5,041 nucleotides of DNA from positions 1-5,041 of the forward strand of contig JBQTJY010000100.1 in NCBI GenBank assembly GCA_052386635.1. The letters are read 5' to 3'. Positions within the stretch are counted from its first letter, which is position 1, and every line of letters starts with the position of its first letter. The notes below the pieces were generated by a model. That model was not told the origin of the DNA, searched no databases, and worked only from the letters and a program-made list of their open reading frames with translations. Below are positions 1-4,776 of this stretch, one piece after another. This DNA is from VHBM01 sp052386635. GTDB lineage: Archaea > Thermoproteota > Nitrososphaeria > Nitrososphaerales > Nitrosopumilaceae. Both the position numbers and the translations under genes were made by a program.

Positions 1-45
1 GCATACTTGCGGTTTCTAGAATTCATTAATGAGGAACAAAAATGA
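1..45 (+). CDS. Possible C-terminal tail of an upstream gene (partial)
   Basis: Frame 1 is open from the window edge to a TGA at 43-45 and reads AYLRFLEFINEEQK, a plausible amphipathic, charged protein C-terminus. The other two forward frames hit stops within about 30 bases. Fourteen residues are too few to identify a family, and an open stretch this short can occur by chance. If real, its gene ends about 130 bp before the start of the next one, so the two are probably separate transcription units. Confidence 0.35.
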   Translation, partial: AYLRFLEFINEEQK

Positions 46-66
46 AATTATTTAAGGCTTGATAGG

Positions 67-91
67 TGTAAATTACCAAAAATGTAAATTA
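67..91 (+). repeat. 9-bp direct repeat TGTAAATTA, 16-bp period
   Basis: TGTAAATTA occurs at 67-75 and again at 83-91. The two copies lie just upstream of the probable core promoter. They could be paired binding half-sites for a regulator, but repeats of AT-rich words are expected by chance in this background. Confidence 0.4.
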
Positions 92-100
92 TTATAGTTG

Positions 101-142
101 ATGATTTAATGATAGTATCATAAAATGATGAAATTAAATCAT
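101..142. repeat. Nested inverted repeat (10-bp perfect arms) before the winged-helix gene
   Basis: The outer arms ATGATTTAAT (101-110) and ATTAAATCAT (133-142) are exact reverse complements separated by 22 bp. Inside lie ATCAT (117-121) and ATGAT (125-129), also reverse complements, three bases apart, and a GATA-G-TATC dyad at 111-119. The element sits where the transcription start or 5' leader would be, so it could be an operator or an mRNA stem-loop. Whether it is functional is inference. Confidence 0.55.
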
Positions 143-174
143 GAATGCTTTATGGCTACAGGAGGAGGCAGAAC

Positions 175-831
175 TTGAGGGCAAATCCAAAATTATCAAT
201 TTTTGACACATTTAAAACAAAAAACGAGCTTACTGGGGAGGCATTAAGACAGCGGGCCATAATTGCAAGATTGGCAACAGAATCAAGCCCCTCTCTTAGA
301 ACACGAACCGCAATTTCTCAAAAAATAGCAGAAGAAAACGGCATAGCATGGAAGAATATCTATTCTGGAATTTTTCATGACCTTGACGAAGTTTTGCTTC
401 CTTTGGGAATAGCAGAAGAGGCTGGAAGACTGCCTCTCAAGCGGGGACCAAAGGCATTACAGGAAGTTGGAATACCGCACTATAGATTAACGCAAAGCGG
501 CTTGCTTGTCGCACTTTCACTAAAAGAACTTGGTAGTAAGGAGCAACTCTTAACACAATTTTTTTCCATGTCTAAATCGGATCATGAATTTCAAAATATC
601 ATTCTAATACTAGTTGAGATCGCACCACGCTTTGTATTTTCACTTTTTGAGAAATATGTCAAAGCCTACTGTGGTGGGAAGCTTGAAAACTTGCTGCCCT
701 TTAATCTTGCCAATTTAAAAAAAGTAGGTGATGACTCACTTGCTGTCCAAAGAGAAATTCTTGAAGGATTTACAAAGCTGACAAAGCTTGAAAAAGAAAA
801 GGTCCTTAATTTTGTTCAAGTGATAAGCTAA
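175..831 (+). CDS. Probable winged-helix DNA-binding protein, unknown family
   Basis: I do not recognise a named family. The best start is TTG at 175 (218 aa), because GGAGGAGG at 161-168 lies at ideal spacing. The in-frame ATG at 145 would add ten residues and place that Shine-Dalgarno inside the coding region. Residues about 44-115 resemble a winged helix: a short helix around A46-N55, a second helix around W59-L77, a basic linker (PLKRGPK, 87-93) and a closing segment PHYRLTQSGLLVALSL, like the 'Y-x-L-T-x-x-G' end of many archaeal wHTH domains. The rest is mostly helical, ending in a charged K/E-rich helix. No signal peptide or membrane segment is visible. It lies 41 bp before the ATP synthase subunit C gene and is probably co-transcribed with it, so a role near energy metabolism or its regulation is possible but unproven. 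Confidence 0.75.
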   Translation: MRANPKLSIFDTFKTKNELTGEALRQRAIIARLATESSPSLRTRTAISQKIAEENGIAWKNIYSGIFHDLDEVLLPLGIAEEAGRLPLKRGPKALQEVGIPHYRLTQSGLLVALSLKELGSKEQLLTQFFSMSKSDHEFQNIILILVEIAPRFVFSLFEKYVKAYCGGKLENLLPFNLANLKKVGDDSLAVQREILEGFTKLTKLEKEKVLNFVQVIS

Positions 832-872
832 ATCTGCCAAACATTAAAATCATCATTAAAAATGAGCTTTTT

Positions 873-1910
873 ATGGGTTCTACTGGTGCACAAAAAGTAT
901 ACGCATCTGTAAAATCATACAGCCAGAGAGGTAGGCTGTTGCCAAAAAGTATTCTGCAGACATTAGCCGAGTCTCGTGATCTAGATGAGCTTGTAACAAG
1001 AATCAAAAATACAAAATATGCTGATGGCGTTTCAAAAATTACAAAGCCATATACTGCAGAAAAAATTGAGTCTGCCTTGCGAAGCCATCTTGCAGACATT
1101 CACTTTTCAATTGCAAAAACTGCAGGAAATCCTGTACTAGATGCATATTATACCAGATTTCTTATCTGGAATCTAAAACTGATACTGAAAGGAAAGATTC
1201 TAAACAAAAGCCAGAGCGAGATAGAGCCTTACCTTAACTTACATGCAGAAGAACTGATAAAAAAACGCGATATTATCTTAAAGGCATTAGTTGCGCGAGA
1301 CCTTGAGGAGACAGTTACAAATCTAAACTCTACTGAGTTTGGCGAAGACATTGTAAAGGCTGTTTCACTTTATAATGATAAAAAGAACATACAAATTTTT
1401 GACACATATTTTGATAAAATTATTATTCAGCAGATTGGCAGCGCCCTGCGAGTATCAGGGGACAAAGATGTTTCTCGCATAGTTGGAATGGAGATTGATT
1501 TTTACAATTTGCTTAGCGTTCTGCGCGGAAAGTTTTGGGGACTAGATGAGCAACAGATCCATGATCTCATTGTTTCACACACTTCAAGTGCACCAAAGGA
1601 CTTGCTTGGAAGAATGATTGCTGCACCGTCAGTAAGAGAGGCGTTTAATGAGCTGACAAACACTCGCTACAAAGACTTGATGCCGCAATCAGAAAATGCC
1701 ATCGATGCTATCGCTGAGTTTGAAAGAAAATTTGAAATTGCAATGTACAAGACAGCCATCAACACTTTTACAAGAATGTTTAGTGCAGCAACAAGTGTTG
1801 GAATAACAAAGCTGACATCTTATGAAGTCAGAAACATTGCTGCAATAGCTTTTGCAGTAGAACAAAAGATCCCCTCTCAGACTACGATGTCAAAGCTCAT
1901 AATTGAATGA
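873..1910 (+). CDS. atpC: A/V-type ATP synthase subunit C (AC39/subunit d family)
   Basis: This subunit belongs to the stalk of archaeal A-type and vacuolar ATPases. It caps the membrane c-ring and couples the DF rotor shaft to it. At 345 aa the length fits the family. The N-terminal YASVKSYSQRGRLL segment (10-23) matches the usual start of these proteins, followed by a 'LAESRDLDELVTRIKNTKY' stretch. Family-like helices carrying R/K-G-K occur at 89-109 (YYTRFLIWNLKLILKGKI) and 205-224 (DFYNLLSVLRGKFWGL), and the C-terminal EVRNIAAIAFAVEQKIP (318-334) corresponds to the conserved end of the family. ATG 873 fits family starts; its Shine-Dalgarno is weak and the frame is open back to 810. No other ATP synthase subunit is visible within this window, so the gene sits at the edge of, or apart from, the main cluster. 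The stop overlaps an ATG at 1907, which probably is not used. Confidence 0.93.
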   Translation: MGSTGAQKVYASVKSYSQRGRLLPKSILQTLAESRDLDELVTRIKNTKYADGVSKITKPYTAEKIESALRSHLADIHFSIAKTAGNPVLDAYYTRFLIWNLKLILKGKILNKSQSEIEPYLNLHAEELIKKRDIILKALVARDLEETVTNLNSTEFGEDIVKAVSLYNDKKNIQIFDTYFDKIIIQQIGSALRVSGDKDVSRIVGMEIDFYNLLSVLRGKFWGLDEQQIHDLIVSHTSSAPKDLLGRMIAAPSVREAFNELTNTRYKDLMPQSENAIDAIAEFERKFEIAMYKTAINTFTRMFSAATSVGITKLTSYEVRNIAAIAFAVEQKIPSQTTMSKLIIE

Positions 1911-1952
1911 ATTATCCTCTAACTCACTTTGCCTATAGCAAAAATTTGGTGA

Positions 1953-1960
1953 TAATTAAT
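1953..1960 (+). promoter_or_regulatory. TATA-like element before the two-helix membrane protein
   Basis: TAATTAAT is centred about 34 bp before ATG 1991. That predicts transcription starting a few bases before the ATG, the short-leader or leaderless pattern common in archaea. It supports 1991 over the upstream ATG at 1907. The assignment is by spacing and composition only. Confidence 0.4.
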
Positions 1961-1990
1961 AACTCTGATTGTTATACGGAAAAAACATAC

Positions 1991-2197
1991 ATGGATACAA
2001 AAATTTTGAATCGAACAATTAAGATTAGCACTATTCTTGCTATGATTTTTGCCTTGCCGGCACTTGGCATTTTTCTTGGAATTTATTATTTTACTGGAAA
2101 CCTAATAGTTGGGGCAGTACTTGGGTTTGGCATGCACTTTGTTACACTAGCCTTTTCAGGCAGAATCTCGCAGTGGCTTTTGAAAAAAATGTCTTAA
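1991..2197 (+). CDS. Small two-helix membrane protein, unknown function
   Basis: The protein has 68 residues with two predicted membrane helices at about 12-34 and 38-55, a short turn (TGN, 35-37) and basic residues at both ends (K4, R8, K11; R58, K65, K66), suggesting both termini are cytoplasmic. The frame is open back to ATG 1907, which overlaps the atpC stop as ATGA and would give 96 aa. The extra 28 residues are polar with no domain character, and a TATA-like box lies correctly placed for ATG 1991, so I prefer the shorter form. The helical hairpin rich in glycine and small residues (GIFLGIYY...GAVLGFG) resembles in topology small ATP synthase accessory proteins such as AtpI/AtpZ. With atpC next door, a helper role in assembly or ion supply is conceivable, but no diagnostic residue proves it. 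Confidence 0.7.
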   Translation: MDTKILNRTIKISTILAMIFALPALGIFLGIYYFTGNLIVGAVLGFGMHFVTLAFSGRISQWLLKKMS

Positions 2198-2198
2198 T

Positions 2199-2205
2199 CT
2201 ATATA
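2199..2205 (+). promoter_or_regulatory. TATA box for the Cas4-like gene
   Basis: CTATATA lies two bases after the previous stop codon and about 35 bp before ATG 2237. This spacing predicts a leader of roughly eight bases. No Shine-Dalgarno precedes the ATG, in agreement with leaderless or short-leader translation. It suggests the gene can be expressed independently of atpC. Confidence 0.5.
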
Positions 2206-2236
2206 GGATGTGTAATAGCGGAATGATTGATATCAT

Positions 2237-2884
2237 ATGATGGGCGATAGAGACTATAGACAGGTTATCAAAAGCACTATAGATTCGATAAGCAGGGAAG
2301 TTGAACCACAAATTGATGCAAATGACACTAAAACCATACATCTTCATGAAGTCGTCAGATGCCTAAGACATTCTTACTATGACAGAGTTGATCCTCTAGA
2401 GCCAGAAAGAACCAGTTTTAGTAATCTTGTTAGTGGCCTGCTAAGAAAAATGCAGTATGGATCAAAACTTGGCGAATATGTGATCGAAGACATCAAGCTC
2501 AAAGGCCAGCCGGATATGATGGTAGATGATGTGGTTATAATTTTCAGATCTGCTGCATCTCTGCCTGAGATACCGCTATCTTCTGATGTACTATACCTGA
2601 ATGCGTGCCTTTGGATTTTTAATAAAAACGAGGGAATTATTGTATATCTTTCAGGGAATGGGGAGGAGACTACATTTTCTTTTACAAGAGAAAAGAAAAT
2701 GTTTGAAGAGGCAGTTAGACGTGTTCGTGTCCTAAACAACTTGCTTGGGGAAAAAAAGGTTCCAATACTAGAGCCCTCAGAGGAATGCTCCTCATGTCAA
2801 TACTATGAGAGATGTTATCTCAAACAAAAGCGCGGTCGTGGAATAAACCTACAGGACCTGCTGGGCCTGGGTAAATCAGAGTAA
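2237..2884 (+). CDS. Cas4/RecB-like Fe-S protein with degenerate nuclease motif
   Basis: The 215-aa protein has the layout of the Cas4/Dna2/AddB-type PD-(D/E)XK fold with a four-cysteine Fe-S cluster. C42 lies in HEVVRCLRHSYYDR, which matches the Cas4 N-terminal 'C-P-R-x-x-Y-Y' motif. C184, C187 and C193 (ECSSCQYYERC) match the C-terminal cysteine triplet. Motif II is recognisable as LKGQPDMMVDD with D93. Where active family members have E-x-K, this protein reads VVIIFRS, so E is apparently I102 and K is R104. The following Q-x-x-x-Y motif is also not evident near LYLNACLW. It may therefore be a non-catalytic DNA-binding or structural relative. There is no cas gene or CRISPR array in the window, so CRISPR adaptation is not supported. 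Start: tandem ATGs at 2237 and 2240 are equally possible; the gene has its own TATA box and downstream T-rich terminator. Confidence 0.8.
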   Translation: MMGDRDYRQVIKSTIDSISREVEPQIDANDTKTIHLHEVVRCLRHSYYDRVDPLEPERTSFSNLVSGLLRKMQYGSKLGEYVIEDIKLKGQPDMMVDDVVIIFRSAASLPEIPLSSDVLYLNACLWIFNKNEGIIVYLSGNGEETTFSFTREKKMFEEAVRRVRVLNNLLGEKKVPILEPSEECSSCQYYERCYLKQKRGRGINLQDLLGLGKSE

Positions 2885-2898
2885 AAAGATTGTAGTGG

Positions 2899-2912
2899 TT
2901 GTTTTTTGTTTT
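2899..2912 (+). terminator. T-rich archaeal terminator after the Cas4-like gene
   Basis: TTGTTTTTTGTTTT begins 15 bases after the stop codon. Archaeal RNA polymerase terminates on such U-rich runs without needing a hairpin. It also falls just beyond the stop of the convergent microprotein gene, separating the two units. Confidence 0.6.
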
Positions 2913-2916
2913 GCAG

Positions 2917-3027
2917 TTATTCCAGTGGTTCAGGATGTCCTTTTCCACGGAGAGCAAAACAGACTACTGCTAGTGCAACAGCCACACCTATTGCTGAACC
3001 AAATGCTGCTAGTGATGCTTCTGCCAT
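2917..3027 (-). CDS. 36-residue single-helix membrane microprotein
   Basis: On the minus strand an ORF begins MAEASLAAFGSAIGVAVALA and ends GKGHPEPLE before TAA at 2917-2919. Residues about 4-26 form one hydrophobic, alanine/valine/glycine-rich helix, followed by a basic ALRGKGH segment and an acidic proline-containing tail. The start is supported by GAGG on the minus strand (plus 3035-3038) seven bases before the ATG, and by a TATATAAT-type run at 3050-3060. The tail basic charge predicts the N-terminus outside and the C-terminus in the cytoplasm. I recognise no family. Such proteins often serve as small subunits or regulators of membrane complexes, but nothing here identifies a partner. The ORF is short enough that conservation is needed to prove it; the start signals and clean amphipathic layout make it credible. 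Confidence 0.65.
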   Translation of the reverse strand: MAEASLAAFGSAIGVAVALAVVCFALRGKGHPEPLE

Positions 3028-3049
3028 TTGCAAACCTCAACAATTTGAA

Positions 3050-3060
3050 TAATATATAAT
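3050..3060 (-). promoter_or_regulatory. TATA box for the membrane microprotein
   Basis: On the minus strand this reads ATTATATATTA, centred about 28 bp before the ATG at 3027. The spacing predicts transcription starting nearly at the ATG, which would leave the GAGG at 3035-3038 outside the transcript. Either the start lies slightly upstream or the GAGG is incidental. Confidence 0.5.
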
Positions 3061-3077
3061 TTTGTCCAATTTTTTTG

Positions 3078-3087
3078 TGTTTAAACA
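3078..3087. repeat. 10-bp perfect palindrome TGTTTAAACA
   Basis: The palindrome lies about 20 bp upstream of the microprotein TATA box, in the AT-rich spacer between that gene and the LEA-like gene. A second short dyad, CATAA-TT-TTATG, is at 3094-3105. These could be an operator or the folded 3' end of the LEA-like mRNA; in such AT-rich sequence chance is also plausible. Confidence 0.35.
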
Positions 3088-3128
3088 AATAATCATAATT
3101 TTATGTTATAATGATACATTATGCCTAG

Positions 3129-3677
3129 TTAGGGAAATTCAAAAGTAATATTGTTTTCACCGCCACTCAACATTGAGCTGAGATTGAAAAATGCCTCACC
3201 TTTTACCTGCCACTGAGCAGTATTGTTAGTTAATGCATCCCAAAGTTCAGGCGTATTGCCAGAATTTTTTATAGTTATTTTGTCGCGAAGTATTGTAGGC
3301 TGCTCACTTAGTATTGTAAAGTAATTAGAACCTGTAACCATGCCTTCTGCACGCTCACCTATTTGTCCTGTCTTTAATTTAACGCCACTTTCATAGATAT
3401 CATATTTTACAAGCTGCAGTATGACTGACTTGAAATTTGGGTTGCTAACCTTGAATACAATTTCTAAAGTTGCCGCTGTATCTGTGACTTCGACAATGGA
3501 AAGATCCTCTAATTCAATTTCTAGTGGAAGAACCTCCCTTTGAGCTTGCTCACTTGATGGAAAAAAAGTTCCAGTATCAGAAACATCGCTAATTATTGAC
3601 GAACCAGAAAATGCTACCACACCTATAATTGCAGCAAAAGCAGCAACAGCAGCTCCGACAAAAATTTTTGGATTCAA
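3129..3677 (-). CDS. Membrane-anchored LEA2/WHy-domain protein
   Basis: The 182-aa protein begins with a short MNPK and a hydrophobic alanine-rich segment at 5-23, a signal anchor or uncleaved signal peptide. A Ser/Thr-rich linker (24-48) then leads into a beta-rich domain at about 50-182 resembling LEA14/WHy (late embryogenesis abundant group 2) folds. Visible signatures are the alternating strand TAATLEIVFKVSNPNF with the characteristic N-P-N at 79-81, the following YDIYESGVKLKTGQI strand pair, and a late WQVKGEAFF strand typical of the last part of the domain. The predicted location is the cell surface or pseudoperiplasm. LEA2 domains are linked to desiccation or stress protection and to protein or membrane binding; the archaeal role is not established. 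No Shine-Dalgarno precedes the ATG, and a TATA-like element lies about 28 bp upstream, so the gene is probably leaderless. Confidence 0.8.
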   Translation of the reverse strand: MNPKIFVGAAVAAFAAIIGVVAFSGSSIISDVSDTGTFFPSSEQAQREVLPLEIELEDLSIVEVTDTAATLEIVFKVSNPNFKSVILQLVKYDIYESGVKLKTGQIGERAEGMVTGSNYFTILSEQPTILRDKITIKNSGNTPELWDALTNNTAQWQVKGEAFFNLSSMLSGGENNITFEFP

Positions 3678-3748
3678 TGGTAAGATTGTATAACAGGTAT
3701 CATAAATGTTAATATGTAAAATGCCTGTAGGAGATAAACCAACATAGC
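3678..3748. promoter_or_regulatory. Divergent promoter region (LEA-like gene / unknown gene)
   Basis: Seventy-one bases separate two divergent start codons. For the minus gene, AACATTTATG (plus 3701-3710) is centred about 28 bp from its ATG. For the plus gene, TTAATATG at 3709-3716 is centred about 37 bp from ATG 3749. The two candidate TATA boxes touch, so the promoters may compete or be co-regulated. AGGAG at 3729-3733 lies 15 bases before ATG 3749, too far for an ideal Shine-Dalgarno. Confidence 0.5.
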
Positions 3749-4102
3749 ATGCAATATTTTCAGGCAGTAAAGATTGGAAAAGAAAGAGCAGGCAAAGCTC
3801 AGATGATCTTATTCAAGATTGCAGGATTTTCAATGCTGACATTGACAACAAAAAAAATTGATGGCAAGTTTTTGCCTGTAGGAGAAGAAAACTATGCTGC
3901 TGTAATTCAAACGCAAGACGGTTTTGTAACAATTCTGGTAGATGGGGATGGTTATACTAAGGCCCAGTCAAAAGCACTTGAAAAAAATACAGCGTTAGAG
4001 ATTTTTAAAAAAATTATAGCATCTGGCATTGAAGAATATTCTGGAGACAGAGTATCGATATGGACAGAATCATATCCGACAGTACAAAACAAAACTGGTT
4101 AA
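3749..4102 (+). CDS. Conserved-looking small soluble protein, unknown function
   Basis: I do not recognise this 117-aa protein. It looks soluble, with an alpha/beta pattern: strands near the N-terminus (YFQAVKI, 3-9; QMILFKIAGFSMLTLTT, 18-34), a hairpin around YAAVIQTQDGFVTILVDG (49-66), then a long amphipathic helix (TKAQSKALEKNTALEIFKKI) and a short C-terminal segment. No cysteine, metal-binding cluster, signal peptide or membrane helix is visible. ATG 3749 is the only reasonable start because an in-frame stop occurs at 3728-3730. It is divergent from the LEA-like gene and convergent with pyrH, with the two stop codons sharing TTAA at 4099-4102. Codon use appears like its neighbours. The gene is very likely real; its function is unknown. 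Confidence 0.75.
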   Translation: MQYFQAVKIGKERAGKAQMILFKIAGFSMLTLTTKKIDGKFLPVGEENYAAVIQTQDGFVTILVDGDGYTKAQSKALEKNTALEIFKKIIASGIEEYSGDRVSIWTESYPTVQNKTG

Positions 4103-4776
4103 GGAATTATTATTTCTGTTCCTACTGGAATTCCCTTGATTGCTTTTTCAATCTTTTTAATGTCTGCCTTTAGTACTCGTGTCTTGATTTTTGAGCGCTC
4201 GATTACTTTGAGTGCCACAATATCCATTAGATCATAGCCACCTGCAACAAAATCTTCATGGATTAGCAGCCGGCGGAGACTTTTTAGATCAATTCGCTTG
4301 AACTTTTTTGCATTTTTGTTCTTGTTTGGATCAGAATCGTAGATACCATCTACATCTGTTGCATTCAAAAACGCTGTAGCATGTATTTTTTCTGCAATTA
4401 ATGCTGCAGTTGCATTTGTGCTCTGGCCTGGATGTAATCCACCTGTCACTACGATTAATCCACTGTCTACAGCATGCCTGACTTCTTGCAAATTTGTAGG
4501 TGGGTGTGGATAGGCCTTGTTTTTTAGTGCATAAATTAGCAGTTTTGCGTTTAATCGTGACACCTCGATTCCCAATTCATCAAGCGTTGATTCATCTGCC
4601 CCTGATAAGCGGGCATGAGAAATATAGTGGCGTGCAATTTTTCCGCCACCTGCAACCACTACCGGCTGGCATATTTTACTTATTTTTACTAAAAATGTTG
4701 CATAATCTTTGAGTGTTTTGGTATTATCCATTCCAAAAACTTTTCCTGACAGCTTGATTACAATTCTTTTTTTCAT
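4099..4776 (-). CDS. pyrH: Uridylate kinase (UMP kinase), archaeal type
   Basis: This enzyme phosphorylates UMP to UDP with ATP in de novo pyrimidine nucleotide synthesis, in the cytoplasm. It belongs to the amino acid kinase superfamily. At 225 aa it has the length of archaeal UMP kinases. Visible motifs are IKLSGKVF (7-14, phosphate-binding N-terminus), VVVAGGGKIARHYI (39-52), DELGIEVSRLNAKLL (66-80), the nucleotide-site loop VTGGLHPGQSTNATAALIAE (110-129), FLNATDVDGIYDSDPNKN (136-153) and AGGYDLMDIVALKVI near the C-terminus. The STNA stretch replaces the STDA seen in many archaeal homologues, a conservative change. The ATG overlaps the stop of the upstream gene (ATGA), with only a weak Shine-Dalgarno, indicating translational coupling. 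The 3' end overlaps that of the convergent neighbour. Confidence 0.93.
   Translation of the reverse strand: MKKRIVIKLSGKVFGMDNTKTLKDYATFLVKISKICQPVVVAGGGKIARHYISHARLSGADESTLDELGIEVSRLNAKLLIYALKNKAYPHPPTNLQEVRHAVDSGLIVVTGGLHPGQSTNATAALIAEKIHATAFLNATDVDGIYDSDPNKNKNAKKFKRIDLKSLRRLLIHEDFVAGGYDLMDIVALKVIERSKIKTRVLKADIKKIEKAIKGIPVGTEIIIP

Larger units (their letters stand above)
46..174 (+). promoter_or_regulatory. Promoter and leader region of the winged-helix gene
   Basis: This AT-rich non-coding stretch precedes the TTG start at 175. It holds AT-rich TATA-like runs (for example around 88-97, attattatag), a 9-bp direct repeat, and nested inverted repeats at 101-142. It ends in a strong Shine-Dalgarno, GGAGGAGG at 161-168, with six bases before the TTG. 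The Shine-Dalgarno implies a leadered mRNA, unlike several neighbouring genes that look leaderless. The exact TATA box and transcription start cannot be fixed because several runs would fit. Confidence 0.5.

Noticed and set aside
806..1099. Minus-strand ORF of 97 codons
   Set aside because: It lies antisense to the N-terminal part of atpC, has no start signals, and its translation has no domain character.
2156..2347. Minus-strand ORF of 63 codons
   Set aside because: It spans the intergenic TATA box and the start of the Cas4-like gene on the opposite strand; the hydrophobic look comes from antisense AT-rich codons.
2377..2739. Minus-strand ORF of 120 codons
   Set aside because: It is fully inside the Cas4-like gene on the other strand, with Ser/Thr/Ile-rich antisense composition and no promoter or Shine-Dalgarno.
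2237..2884. CRISPR-Cas adaptation locus suggested by the Cas4-like protein
   Set aside because: No repeat-spacer array and no cas1 or cas2 homologue is present, and the nuclease motif is degenerate. Solitary Cas4-like proteins also occur outside CRISPR loci.
3721..3747. Eight-codon ORF (MPVGDKPT) before the 117-aa gene
   Set aside because: It is too short to support, does not overlap the next start in a coupling arrangement, and may not be within the mRNA.
4101..4140. Imperfect GGAATT/AATTCC inverted repeat just after the convergent stops
   Set aside because: It lies inside pyrH, is explained by coding sequence, and the arms mismatch by an extra base; T-rich runs explain termination better.
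4500..4712. Plus-strand ORF of 70 codons
   Set aside because: It is antisense to pyrH, whose protein motifs are unambiguous, and has no supporting signals.
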